Positions 23,261-35,754 are shown, counted from the stretch's first letter. The stretch is 64,000 nt of DNA from Lactuca virosa (GCA_928212115.1 CAKMRJ010004445.1:579400-643399), one strand, 5' to 3'. Numbers and translations are program-made. The notes: a model not told the origin generated them from the letters alone.

Positions 23261-24620
23261 TTCTGGGTCAATGTGGTAAGTGGTTTCGCAATCTTTGAAA
23301 AGTTCTGAATGAACCTGCGATAGTAGCCAGTAAGGCCTAGAAACTGACGAATTTCTGTAGGCGTCCTTGGTGCTGACCAGTTCTCAATGGCCTTGATTTT
23401 GGAAGGGTCCATATGTATTCCCTCTTCACTAACCACGTGACCCAAGAATTCGACTCTTCGAATCCAAAATTCGCATTTAGAGAACTTCTCATAAAGCTTC
23501 TCTGCTCGTAGTGTTTCCAAGATTTGTCGTAAGTGTTGACTATGTTCCTCCTTACTGCGTGAGTAGATGAGTATATCATCGATGAACACTATCACGAACT
23601 TATCTAAGCAAGGACGGCACACCCAGTTCATTAATTCCATGAACACCGCAGGTGCATTGGTTAATTCGAACGACATCACTACAAACTCGTAGTGACCATA
23701 ACGAGTTCGGAAGGCTGTTTTGGGAACATCTTCCTCTAAAACTCATAACTGGTGATACCCGGATCTTAAGTGTATATTTGAAAAGTAGCTTGCTCCTTGA
23801 TGTTGTTCGAACAAGTCGTCTATCTGTCGTAGAGGGTATCGGTTCTTAATGGTAAGTTTGTTTAGCTCGCGATAGTCGATGCACATACGGAACGATCCAT
23901 CCTTCTTCTTTACGAACAAGACCGGTGCTCCCCAGGGTGAGAAGCTTGGTCTAATGAATCCCGTCCTTAGCAATTCGTTCAGTTGATTGGATAGTTCTTG
24001 CATCTCAGCTGGTGCTAGTCGATAAGGCGATTTGGCTACAGGGGTAGCTCCTGGAATTAAATCGATTCTGAATTCGACTTGACGTTGTGGTGGTAATCCT
24101 GGAAGATCTTCGGGAAAAATGTCGGGAAAGTCGCGTACTTCTGGGATGTTCTTTATGTCATTCACCTCTTGGCTCGCATCAACTACGTGAGTAAGGAACA
24201 CATGATATTCCATTCGTAAGTACTTCTGGGCTTGAATACTCGAGATGATTCGAAGTTTCGTGCCTGGATTGTCGCCATAGATAATTAAGGTTTCGCTATC
24301 CGGTAGATTAACACGAACGGCTTTCTCAAAATACATGATGTCAACACGATGAAGACTCAACCAATTCATACCGATAATGACGTCGAAACTTTTAATTGAG
24401 ACAGGCATGAGGTCGATTTGAAATGAATAGCTATCTAAAGAGAGGGTACTATGTATATATCATTAGTGCTCTCAGTCTTCCCGTTAGCCATTTCTATGGT
24501 GATCGTTTCTTTTAGTGCTTGTGGTTGTTGTTTAAGTAAGAGTTTAAATTTTTGATTCACGAAACTCCTCTCTGCTCCACTTTTAAATAGTATGCATGCA
24601 TAAGAGTTATCGAGGAGAAA
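23261..24620 (-). pseudogene. pol: Composite internal A: protease and reverse transcriptase
   Basis: Minus strand. The protease active-site segment reads ILFKSGAERSF near 24570-24600: the catalytic Asp is replaced by Lys. RT follows with DLPGLPPQRQVEFRIDL, YRLAPAEMQEL, FSPWGAPVLFVKKKDG, MCIDYRELNKLT, FIDD (about 23565-23594) and FLGLTGYYRRF. A frameshift near 24440 and a stop near 23740 break the frame. RT ends at the S1 insertion. Confidence 0.87.
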
Positions 24621-24639
24621 CATACCCGTGACCACCGTA

Positions 24640-25817
24640 GGGTCTGCCACAGCTTCCTCATGGCCTATCGCCAAAACTCTCCCTACTCCACTAGTATTAC
24701 CTGCTTTCGGGAAGTTCTTATTGTAGTGTCTAACTTCACCACACTCGTAGCATGCCTGACCTACTCCAATACCAGGGACCTGGGTGATTGGTCTCACCGG
24801 AACTTTAGAGAAACGGGTCGTGTGCCCCTTCATGTTGTAGTTAGCACACTGCATCTCCCGGCAGGGTCCGTTGTGGTGGAAGTTGCACTTGTTGCACTTC
24901 AGCAAACTCCCAACGTACTGTTTTGCTGGTGCAAGGACAGCAGGGGTTGTTGCGGCATGAACAGCCACAATCTATTGTTTCTTGGCAGAGTTCTGTACCG
25001 ATTGATTCTTCTTTCTGTCCCAAAACTTCCTCTTGTTGTCGTTTGCTTTGGCTGGTTCTGGGATAGTAGGGTTTGTCACTAGCGTGCGGACTCCATTGTC
25101 AATGATTCATTGTGCCAATCATTTGGCACTGTTAGATGTAGAGGGGTTTGAAGACAACACGTTCCCCTGAAATGGAGGTACCATTCCCCAAATGTACCTC
25201 TCGATCTTTTTGCTCTCCGTGGGGACCATTCCTGGACATAGAGACACCAGATCACTGAACCTAGCCATGTAGGCTACTATGTCAGAACCTTTCATAGTAA
25301 GGCTCCAAAGTTTTTGCTCGAGTTTCTAAACTTCGCCCCTCGGGTAGTATTCTCCTACCATCAGATCCTTCAGTGCTTCCCAGCCCATCGAGTTAGCCAC
25401 TATAAGAGTAAGTGACTTGACATGGCCATTCCACCATCTGAGGGACCTGTCAAAGAAGGTGCAGGAAGCAAAATTTACTTTTCTTCCTTCTAGGCAAGAG
25501 CAAATCTCAAAGATAGACTCCGTTTTCTCTATCCATTGCAACAAAGAAATAATTCCACCGCCACCGTTAAAGGCTTTGTGTTTGTAGTTGGTGAAGTCTT
25601 TGTATGAACACTCCCTAGGGTGCCCGTGACTATCACCTTGGGTAGAGTTAACACCCGTTCCACCTCCGCTAGTACCGCTATCGTTGATCTGAGTTAAGGC
25701 TGCCGTTACAGCTGCGGTCACTACAGCTTGAAAAAGTACATGATCGAATTGTGGAGGAGGTGGTGGTTGAGTTGGAGTTATTGGTAGATTGTGTCTGCCT
25801 GATCTACGAGGAGGCAT
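24640..25817 (-). pseudogene. gag: Composite internal A: gag
   Basis: Start MPPRRSGRHNL with a Pro-rich patch, then LRWWNGHVKSLTLIVANSMG, matching E2 gag. The nucleocapsid has CNKCNFHHNGPCREMQC and CYECGEVRHYNKNF knuckles with lost Cys/His residues. In-frame stops at 25326-25328, two around 25110-25130 and one near 24970. Same frame throughout. Confidence 0.85.
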
Positions 25818-26269
25818 CTTTCAACTATAAGTTTACAAAGATGAAGATAATTGTGAGTATTCAATAGTAATAATAATGAGAGTGTTCCTTGAACTAACAC
25901 ACCATAGTTCAACCTGTAATTGTTTGAGTGTTTTCAACAGAGGACTACAATTAGGAAGATGACAGAATTTGGATAGAGATTTTCCAAGAGGATTGGATGC
26001 CTGTCCATTTCATTGGTATTACAAATGTATAGAGTTCGCGAAAACTTGACCTTGTAATAGGTGTACAACATACCAATATAGAGAAAACTTTGACAACACA
26101 AGGACCTAACGAACTGAAAGTTCAAGGCCTAGATATAAACATGAAAATAATATTGAAGTCTAAAAGTATACCTAATATATATCCAAAAGAGTGAGTAGAG
26201 TATGCTCTACTCACGAGGAGTGTTGTTCTTGTTGGTGCTAGATTCTGCCCTGGACTCAGGCAGCAAGTG

Positions 26270-26869
26270 TTATGTTTCCCACACACGCCTTGCCAATGAG
26301 ACTTGACCCTGTCGAAGTTCTCTAACTTCGGATAGACTGGCATTTAGTTCCATCTGTAGTGCGTCAGTGTGAGTCCTTGTTAACTCCTGGTCATCATTCA
26401 GATGGCGGAGACGAACTGTGTTGACTCCTGAATTTGCCATGATTTCCATGAGTTGGTCGATGGTTGCTTTTCCTTGTTCAGCATTGCGAGCAACACGAAG
26501 AACCAAGATAGGGAGGATTATGTCAACTGATCCTCCCTCGCTCAAGTTGTAGAAGATTCAGTCTCCATTATAAGGAGGTGGTTGTCCATGTTCGTGGCTC
26601 CACCTTCCCAAGTTCACTGCCCACAGAGGCGTCGGGCCCTGAAAATCCTGTCGAGGGTTAGGATTTTGGGCAACTTGAGTTGGATTATAGACCTCAGGTT
26701 CTGAGTCAGAGTCTTCTTGTAATTCCTCTTTGTTCTCTTCCTTAGAACTCTCCTCGGGGTCTTCTTCTACTGGGACTATTGGGTTCTCTTCTTCTTGTTC
26801 ATCTTCAAGCCATCCACTGACCACTTGATTGGAAAAGTATGGGTCATCAGGTAGATGGAACCTAGCCAT
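26270..26869 (-). pseudogene. Extra acidic ORF upstream of gag in the composite
   Basis: Starts MARFHLPDDPYFSNQ at 26869 and ends VRELRQGQVSLARRVWET. About 199 codons in one frame with a single TGA at 26555-26557. It has an acidic Glu-rich N-terminal third, a central FQGPTPLWAVNLGRWSHEHG and a helical C-terminus. It is the clear counterpart of the E2 ORF at 10227-10919 in place and layout. No known domain recognised. The lone stop suggests it was intact until recently or decays more slowly than gag-pol. Confidence 0.75.
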
Positions 26870-27570
26870 GTTATCTAAGCGAGAAAATGGGTGTAAGAGA
26901 CATAGAATAGATGTATTACTAAAGATATTTATAGGAAGATCCTTACTAGTTAATTCAACACTTACGTAGTGCATACCATCTATATATAACTAAGATAGAA
27001 TAGACCTTCGAATAAGTGATCCAACTCTAAGACCACAACCAAACAAGGAACAGGAAGTAAAGCGAAGATCATAGATTCTAAGTCTATAACATCTTAGTCA
27101 CATATAACCTTAGCGCATCCACTCAGCAACTATTGACCTACTAGTAAAGACCTTTTTAGTTTTCACATAAGTAATTATAGTACCACAAAATACTCCTATA
27201 GTATTTTAAGTTTATGTTATGTTCTAGTGTTTCTTTGTAGTAAGAGTTGGTAAGTTTTCAGAGTTGTTGCAACACCACAACAATTCCTAGGCATATGCTA
27301 ATAACTTCTCGGATAGATATAGTTGATCAGGCTATATCAATCCCAGATCTGATTATATATCCCCAAGCCTACTTGTGCTATTCAACAATCACAATACTAT
27401 TGTTCTGTTCAAGTATGACAGTGTTCTTAGTATGAATGCATGTATGTATACTTTAGTAAAATAATTTATTATTTAAAAACTATAATCTCTTGGTCAGAGT
27501 GTTTTAATACCGATGTGTTTATAGTTGTATATCTTTTATGGGTTGATATACTTAGTTCACTATAAACAAA
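26870..27570 (-). other. Composite internal A leader
   Basis: Non-coding region between PBS and the extra ORF. AT-rich, no feature recognised. Confidence 0.5.
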
Positions 27571-27585
27571 GCTCTGATAACAATC
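27571..27585 (-). other. Composite primer binding site
   Basis: On the minus strand GATTGTTATCAGAGC, next to the LTR terminal TGTGACA. It differs from the usual TGGTATCAGAGC by one base. Confidence 0.85.
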
Positions 27586-29992
27586 TGTCACACCCCCAAA
27601 CCGAGATGGCGGAAACATTCGGGGGCGGAGGACGTCATGTACAGTATCATAACAATGCACAATAGTAAAACAAGCAACAACATTCAATAGAATAGTTAAT
27701 ACATATTTGTTCTTTGTATAGTTGTAAGACACCAAAAATGTAACATCAAAATATAAAAGACGATTCTGAACATGCTCCGTCTTCTCCAAAACCTGTGCCA
27801 GTGTACCTGCCTACTGGTTCCCTGAGAATACAAGTTATTTTGAAAGAGAGTATCAACATTTAAGTTGGCGAGTTCATAATTATTTAGTGTTAAATGTTTG
27901 TAGTTGTATCATGAAAATGTTTGTATTTGTGTAGTGAAATGTTTGTATTTGTTTAGTGAAATTTTTGTATACTTCCTAGAAAATCCTATACTTTCTTCTA
28001 AAAATGAAAAGTAGTCTTCTACCCAAGACCCGATTGTTTTGTATGTGTGTTATCTTGTAATAGTGTAAAATGTATGTTTATACTTGAAATAGTATAAAAT
28101 GTATGTTTTCCATATTTGTAAACCACCTTTACTAGAAAAATAGTATGTATTTCTCATGTGAGAATATCATTGTATGAATGTAATGGAAAATGAAGGTTTA
28201 CAGTAGAATTGTATGAAATACACTACTGATGCATTAACTACCTTGTAACCAAACTGGTTAATTAAGGTTAAAATGTGATTAGGTTATAACCATGCTTGAT
28301 TGACTAGTATAAAACATGACGTTCTTCAAGCGTCGAAAATGATATGAAATTTGTCACCCGTGGACCTGTAGGTCCCACTATAGCTAGCAGCAAGGCGTGG
28401 GATGGTCAATCCCTTATAGATATATACACAAACTCATGCTCTCCCTCCGGGAGACTCTGGTTACAAAACGTGACATAACAAGAATATTGATATGCCATGA
28501 AATAGTATCTCACATTTTAGTTATCTTGTTAACGTATAGTATGTAAGTTTCCTTTTTGTTCTTGTAAGTGAATAGTATACTTTGTAATGAATAGTAATAG
28601 TATGTATGTATTTATTCATGTATTATTCCTCTGTTCTAGAAAATATTATGTATTGATTCTTGTATTGTTCCTCTGTTCTAGAAAATAGTATGTATTGATC
28701 CTCTAAACTATTCCTATTATAGTTTACTAGTATGTTTGTTTGAACTGTAACTGATTTGGAGAAAAGACTCAATTGCTCAACGTATGAAACTGAGTTAAGT
28801 ATGTACTTTGAAAATGGAGTTTAATATTCATGTATATATTTAGCAAGTATAACTATGATTTAGCCAACAGTCGGAGTAGTGATCCTACCCTCAGCCCGCA
28901 ATCAAACAAGAAACATGAGTCAAGGTATTTAGCAATAGTCCTAAGTCCGTTAAAGCATACTTATACATAAATATATAAATAAATACAATTTGATAATAAA
29001 CAGCAATATAAAATAGTTTAAAAGAGTTTTTGAAATGATCTTAACAACTTATAAAAGCATAAGAAATCCTTTGTTTGTCTATTTTCACATGTAAATGTTA
29101 ACACAAATCAATTGTGTTCTACTTGTTTTCCCCCTAAAAGCATTTAAATAGGTAAATTGTAGGGGTATGAACTCACCTTGTGTGAGTGATTCGTTTGGAT
29201 GTTCGATATAGGATGATTGTTTCCACAAGTTAGATCCCGAGACAAAACAAGTCCTAAAATGCATTTCACGCGATATAATGATATGAAATTAGTGAATATA
29301 ACCTCAAAGGTGTTAAGGAAACAACCTAGTATGTAAGAATTACTTACTAAAGAAGTGTTAGAAGCGAAATCGAGTGACTGCTTGGAGTCCATGGCTGGGC
29401 TTCGGTGTTTACGGCCGTAAAAAGTTCACGGCCACTTGAAGATTCAAGTGCTTTCGGCTGTAAACTCAAGTGTGTTCTTGGTGTTCTTGGTGAAACCTAG
29501 GAGATTCAAGGGCTTGCGGCTAAAGGATCTTGATGAAATGAAGATCACAAGAAGATCCAAGCAAGATCCTAATAAGATTCAAAGGATGAAGGATGATAGT
29601 TGAGAGAAATGGTGTTTGTTGTTGGTGTTCCTATGTGTGAAGGGGAAGAGTTTTCGGCTGGAACAAGAGAAGTGAGGAAGAGTTCACGGCTCATCCCCTA
29701 TAAAGGGTTATACTTGATGGGACACCTTCGTTGGATACCACGCCGAAAGGGATAAGACCGAGGTTTGCGGCTGCGAACTGTTTATGGTTCGGACAAGGTT
29801 CTCGGTTCTTGGTTCCAAATGTTTTCCTCCTTATACACACAACACCTTTGAATACAAGATTGATACACTTATAACTCATTAATCTAGTCATATTAAGATA
29901 ATTAAAGAAACAAGTTTGACCTTGATTTGATATGTTTGACTTTCATTGACCAAGATTGACTTTTACAAGATTCGAAATTACGGGTTGTCACA
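27586..29992 (-). repeat. Central LTR of the composite (complete)
   Basis: 2407 bp; on the minus strand it begins TGTGACAACCCG and ends GGGGGTGTGACA. PBS of internal A adjoins its left end, and the polypurine tract of internal B adjoins its right end. Dyad motifs of the GTTTACGG-CCGTAAAC type occur at 29407-29421, with weaker GTTYACGGCY variants to about 29790. It provides uninterrupted alleles of the E1 and E2 target sites. Confidence 0.92.
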
Positions 29993-30005
29993 TCATCCCC
30001 CTGTT
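29993..30005 (-). other. Polypurine tract of internal B
   Basis: On the minus strand AACAGGGGGATGA, identical to the E2 tract, directly before the LTR start. Confidence 0.85.
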
Positions 30006-30011
30006 AAAGGG

Positions 30012-30309
30012 AATTTCGTCCCGAAATTAAGTCTAAGAGATACATATGGACTAAGGGAAAAGATGCGGATACTTGTGTTTCATTTCATCATCCTGCTACC
30101 ACGTGAATTGAGGTCCTCGCTTTGCATTCCAGCGAACCTTCACTATCAGGATACGGCTTTGTTTTGTTTGCTTGACTTCCATATCCATGATTTCTACTGG
30201 TTCTTCCACAAAGTTGAGGCTCTCATTGATCTTAATTTCATCGAGTGGGATAACAAGAGTCTCATCAGATAGACACTTCTTTAGGTTGGATACGTGGAAG
30301 GTAGGGTGT
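30012..30309 (-). pseudogene. pol: Composite internal B: integrase C-terminus
   Basis: Minus strand, encodes VHPTFHVSNLKKCLSDE, then VKVRWNAKRGPQFTW, the chromodomain-like tail. It is interrupted at 30310-30314 by E3 (target duplication ACGTC) and continues at 35755. Confidence 0.85.
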
Positions 30310-30314
30310 ACGTC

Positions 30315-30849
30315 TGATGCAGCGCAAAAAAACAACACAAATATAACCAAGAATGAACCTGTTGATTCTAAAAGAATAGCCAGGACAATCTCTTCAAAAC
30401 CACGTTGATTCTACGAATACCGTGGGATTGGCTTCAAAATCTGGGTTAACACACAGAATTTGGGAGAAAATCGAAAGTTTATAAAATTGATGATCGACCA
30501 TCCAAATTACATCAAAAACAGTTAAATAAGAAGCAGAAATTAAAATGAAACCCTAAAAGTCCATGGGCCAAATACAAACCCAAAAACAAAACCCAAAAAT
30601 TAAGGAAAAATAACAAAATTGTTCATGACTCCATTTAGAAAGCGATTTCTGGACTCAAAAATGGGTAAGTCCCCTTCGAGAACTTATCTAGACGTGCTCC
30701 TTGCTCCAAGCTTCGATTTGACTCGTCGTAGGCCCGAAATGGAGATTCGTAGCCAAAGTTATGGCCATTTCCGTGAAGCCCCTTTAGTCACACGATCGTG
30801 GGCCTCTAGGAATGCAAGGGCCCGATCCTCCACACTAGGGCCCGCATCA
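30315..30849 (-). repeat. E3 3' LTR
   Basis: On the minus strand starts TGATGCGGGCCC and ends GCGCTGCATCA. The pol frame reads into it. A purine run AGGAGGGGA precedes it (30850-30858). Confidence 0.9.
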
Positions 30850-30858
30850 TCCCCTCCT

Positions 30859-33374
30859 GGGTAGACAAAATTCGACCTCGAATGTGCACCATGGTCATCA
30901 TCAGAAGAATCCCCATAATAAGGAAGCAAATGCTTTACATTGAAAACATCGGAACAACGAATGTGGCTTGGCAACTGTAGACGGTAAGCATTGGAATTAA
31001 TCTTCTCCACAATCTCCACCGGTCCAATCTTCTTAGCTGACAGCTTGTTCTACTCACCAACCGAAAAACGATCTTTAGTCAAAACAGCCCAAACAAAGTC
31101 ACCTACTTTAAAATCAACTTGTCTGCGTTTTTTATCTGCATCTTGCTTGTACTTGGAGTTAGCTCGGACCAAGTTGTCATGAACAGCCTTATGAACATCA
31201 TGCAGTCCTCCAACAAAATCCTACACTTTCTTTGGAACAACCCTAGAAACAGGCAGTGCCATCAAATCAAGTGGTCCCCGTGGCTGAACAGAATAGACCA
31301 CCTGGAATGGACTATATCCAGTACTTCGGTTGATAGCATGATTATGAGCAAACTCAGCTTGACAAAGCTTCTGATCCCAGGTATTCACATGATCACCCAC
31401 TAAACACCGCAAAATATTACCAAGGGATCAATTGACAACCTCTGTTTGGCCATCCGTTTGAGGATGATATGCACTACTAAAATTGAGCTGAGTGTTCACC
31501 ATTTTCCATAGGCTGCGCCAAAAATGACTCAAAAACCTAGTGTCTCGATCTAAAACAATAGAAGACGGCAATCCATGCAAACGGTAGACGTCTCGAAAGA
31601 ATAATTGGGCCACATTAACTGCATCCGTCGTCTTTTTGCAAGGAATAAAGTGCACCATCTTAGAAAAACGATCAACAACCACAAATATTGAATCATTTCC
31701 CCGTTGAGTACGTGGTAAACCCAACACAAAATCCATGCTGATGTCTACCCAAGGTTGTGATGGAACAGGCAAAGGCATATAAAGTCCTGCATTGGTAGAT
31801 GTGCCCTTTGACACCTGACAGATTCGACACCGTTTAACATATCTATCCACCTCCTTGCGCATTGTAGGCCAAAAATAAGATGATTGTACCAACTGTAAAG
31901 TGCGATCTCGGCCGACATGCCCTTCACCATGCAGCTCCCTAATGATTTGAAGACGGAGACTAGAATCAGGGATGCACAATTGATTGCCTTTGAAAAGAAA
32001 ACCTTCATGCAGTAGAAAATCAGACATCTATCCAGATTGTATACCCTGCAGAACAACAGAAAAATAAGGATCAACCGTTAGCTGCTCCATGAGGACATCC
32101 ATCCCCGGCACACCAACCCTCATGGAAACTAGCAAATTACTCCTCCGACTCAATGCATCAGCCACCCGATTTGACATCCCAGACTTGTGTTTCACCACGA
32201 AAGTGAATTTTTCCAAGAACGACATCCACCTCCCATGTTTGCGTGACACCTTATCTTGACTGCGAATATGTCTTAATGAATCACGATCTGTGAACAAAAC
32301 AAATTCCTTATGAAATAAATAATGGCGCCAATGCTTTACAGCTTGGACCACTGCATAGAACTCAATATCATAAGTGCTATAATGCAGCTTTGGCCCCGTC
32401 AACTTCTCACTAAAATAGGCAACCGGTCGTCCTCCTTGACTTAGAACTGCTCCAATCCCAACCTTGGAAGCATCCGTGTGTAATTCAAACACTTGAGAAA
32501 AGTCTGGCAATACAAGGATCGGTGATGTAGTAAGCTTCTCTTTTACTAATTGGAAAGCTGATTCTGCTGCTTCGGTCCAAGTAAAGGCCTTCCCTTTCAT
32601 ACAATCAGTCACCGGTTCCATAATAGAACTAAAGTTTGGAATAAATCTCCTATAGAATGAAGCAAGGCCATGAAAGCTTCGAACTTCAGTGATGGTAGTT
32701 GGACTTGGCCATTGTCTGACAGCTGCTACTTTAGACTCGTCCACCTGTATTCCTTCCCCAGAAACAACGTACCCCAAGAACAAGACTTTAGGAACCATAA
32801 ACACACATTTCTTCATAGTTGCATACAAACTATCCCGTCGAAGTACGGTCAAAACCTGCCTCACATGGTTGACATGATCACCAAAAGTAGCACTGTAAAT
32901 AAGTATGTCATCAAAATAAATGACTACAAATTTACCAATAAAGGGCCTGAACAACTGGTTCATCACACGCATAAATGTACTAGGAGCGTTTGATAAACCG
33001 AGAGGCATCACCAACCACTCATACAATCCTTCACGAGTCTTGAAGGCAGTCTTCCACTCATCCCCAGGCCTAAGTCGTATCTGATAGTACCCTCTCTTCA
33101 AGTCCAGTTTCGTAAAGATAAAGGCACCGCTAATCTGGTCAAGTAGGTCATCAAGTCGAGGAATTGGAAATTTGTACCTCACCGTGATCTTATTGATGGC
33201 GCGACTATCAACACATATACGCCAAGTACCATCCTTTTTAGGAGTCAACAAAGCAGGAACAGCACACGGGCTCATGCTCTCCGGAACATGACCTTTTGAA
33301 ATCAAGTCCTCCACCTGTCGTCGCAACTCCTCATGCTCTCCGGGACTCATTCTGTAATGTGGCCTATTAGGCAA
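30859..33374 (-). pseudogene. pol: E3 reverse transcriptase, RNase H and integrase
   Basis: RT contains CAVPALLTPKKDGTWRICVD, AINKITVRYKFPIPRLDDL, catalytic YFDD and FHGLASFYRRF. RNase H has TDASKVGIGAVLSQ, YSTYDIEFYAVVQA and VADALSRR. Integrase has the zinc region GEGHVGRDRTLQ and CRICQVSKG, DDE residues in MDFVLGLP, LDRDTRF and TDGQTEV, and the tail VFNVKHLLPYYGD. I see no chromodomain at the end. Stops: 32028-32030, 31428-31430 (CGA to TGA at a conserved Arg), 31218-31220 (CAG to TAG) and 31050-31052. The frame is otherwise continuous. Confidence 0.9.
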
Positions 33375-35183
33375 CTAAGCTCCTGGTTGTAAATCAATAT
33401 GATGCTGGATGTCACGTAAAGGTGGCAAACCATCAGTTAATTCATTAGGGAAAACATCAGCGAATTCCTTGAGCAGAGGAACTATAGCCTCAGGAATTTC
33501 AACCTCCTTAGCGACTTCCTTCCCGAGCAATACAAAAATTTCACCTTCCGCCTCCAACTCGTCTTCAAACTGATTAAGGGTCAGTAGAGTACCCGAAGGT
33601 CTCGGAACTGGCTTCTTTGGCTTAGTGGGAACCAATGTTATCTTCACACCACCAAACAAGAAACTGTAAGTATTATTCCGCCCGTTATGATCTATGTTAC
33701 GATCATACTCCCAAGGTCTGCCCAACAACAAATGACAAGCATCCATAGCAACCACATCACACCACACATCATCTTTATACGTGGTACCAACAGAAAATTG
33801 AACAAGGGCTCGTTTAGATACAATGACCTCGCCACCCTTCTTAAGCCACTGTAGCTTGTAAGGCTTAGGGCAATTTTCTGTTTTCAAAGCCAACTTTTGA
33901 ACTGCTTCTTCAGATATAAGGTTATCACAACTTCCTGAATCAATAACAAAAGTACAAACCTTTCCCAAAATAGTACATGTCGACTGAAAGATGTTGTGTT
34001 TGAGCCAATCATCACCAATAACTTTTGGTGTAAAACAAGACCGCCTTACCACCAAATTTACCCCCACATCTCCAGTTACAACTTCCTCTTCGCATTGATG
34101 CTCTTCGTTATACACAGGGGGATCTTCGTAATTTTCACCGGCATCATCATTTTGCCAATCATCTTGCTCAGCAAACAAATGACGTTTTCCGACCTTCTTG
34201 CACTCTGATTTTCGGTGACCTGTCTCCCCACAACTAAAACACTTCAGGCTGCTACTAACAGTTGTCCTAGGATTTGGTCCAACACTGTTAGATGTCGGTC
34301 TTTGTTGATTAGGCACAACACGGGGTACCATACCACCCGTCCCAGAACTTCCTCTAATATTAGCAGTTGAAGACGAACCGCCCACCCGACGACTTTGTTT
34401 CTCAAAAGCCAACGCCCGTTGGTGCGCTTCAGAAATAGATACCGGGTCAAACATATTTACAGAGTCCATGATTTGGACCCGTAGACCCCCAATATATCGA
34501 GCAACGAGTTGTTCCTCTGTCTCCTGGATATCGTTTCGGGCAATCAATTGGTAGTTGTCAGTTGTGTAATCGTCAACTGATTTGGCACCCTGCATCAGAT
34601 TTTGCAACCGTTGGTACATCAACCTTTGAAAGTTATGGGGTAGGAAGTTGGATCGTAAACACTTCTTCATCTTCCTCCAAGTCACGACCTTTGATTTTCC
34701 CAGCCTGTCTCGTGTCAGTTTCAGTTGTTGCCACCATGCAGATGCCCTACCACGTAGCCTGGTAGCAATCAATGACACTCTTTTGTTTTCAGGGACTTCT
34801 TTGAACTCAAAAACTTCCCCAACAGTAGCCAACCAGTCGATGAACCCCTCCGGATTCAAACTGACCCCATCGAATTCTGGGATATCAATTCTCATTCCGG
34901 CCTCCCAACGCCTATTGTCACCTCTATGATTACGCCTTGTCCGACTTGCTAGATCGTCTTCAGAATATGAACCGTCACTGCCGCCGAACGGGTTCCCAAA
35001 TTCACCATCTTCCACTTGAGAATGTGTTCGAGACCTTTTCCCTCCTCGATTCATCAGTTCGACCATCCTATCAGTCAGTTGGTCAACCATTTGATCCATC
35101 CTCTCCTCCATTCGTGCCATAATACGTTCTTCTAGTTCTTGCTCATGAACATTAGCGGGCGTCCTGTTTCTCCTCGGAGGCAT
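33375..35183 (-). pseudogene. gag: E3 gag and protease
   Basis: Start MPPRRNRTPANVHEQ chosen because the upstream part of the open frame runs through the PBS. Residues 15-45 are a Met/Arg/Glu-rich helix. The capsid core includes RIDIPEFDGVSLNPEGFIDWL and RASAWWQQLKL. One CCHC knuckle reads CFSCGETGHRKSEC (near 34200-34245). The protease motif is CTFVIDSGSCDNLISEEAV with the canonical DSG. The frame runs on to RT after one TAG at 33375-33377. About 600 codons, normal for the lineage. Confidence 0.88.
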
Positions 35184-35198
35184 TTTGAAACAGAAATT

Positions 35199-35214
35199 CG
35201 GCTCTGATACTAAC
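35199..35214 (-). other. E3 primer binding site
   Basis: On the minus strand GTTAGTATCAGAGCC adjoins the 5' LTR end; an initiator-Met-type site with one mismatch. Confidence 0.8.
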
Positions 35215-35749
35215 TGATGCAGCGCAAAAAAACAACACAAAGATAACCAAGAATGAACATGTTGATTCTAAAAGAATATCCAGGAGAATCTCTTCAAAAC
35301 CACGTTGATTCTACGAATACCGTGGGATTGGCTACAAAATCTGGGTTAACACACAGAATTTGGGAGAAAATCGAAAGTTCATAAAATTGATGATCGACCA
35401 TCCAAATTACATCAAAAACAGTTAAGTAAGAAGCAGAAATTAAAATGAAACCCTAAAAGTCCATGGGCCAAATACAAACCCAAAAACAAAACCCAAAAAT
35501 TAAGGAAAAATAACAAAATTGTTCATAACTCTATTTAGAAAGCGATATCTGGACTCAAAACTAGGTAAGTCCCCTTCGGGTACTTATCTAGACGTGCTCC
35601 TTGCTCCAAGCTTCGATTTGACTCGTCGTAGGCTCGAAAAGGAGATTCGTAGCCAAAGTTATGGCCATTTCCATGAAGCCCCTTTAGTCACACGATCGTG
35701 GGCCTCTAGGAACGCAAGGGCCCGATCCTCCACACTAGGGCCCGCATCA
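35215..35749 (-). repeat. E3 5' LTR
   Basis: Copy of 30315-30849 followed by target duplication ACGTC. Unlike the other gypsy elements here, it starts TGATG. Confidence 0.9.
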
Positions 35750-35754
35750 ACGTC

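Larger units (their letters stand above)
30315..35749 (-). mobile_element. E3: Reina-like gypsy retrotransposon
   Basis: 5435-bp element with 535-bp LTRs at 30315-30849 and 35215-35749, target duplication ACGTC at 30310-30314 and 35750-35754, PBS, polypurine tract and a single gag-pol frame. Short LTRs, compact size and RT sequence fit the Reina chromovirus lineage. By eye the LTRs differ at about 18 of 535 positions. Five in-frame stops and no frameshift. It is inserted in the integrase tail of internal B. Confidence 0.92.
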
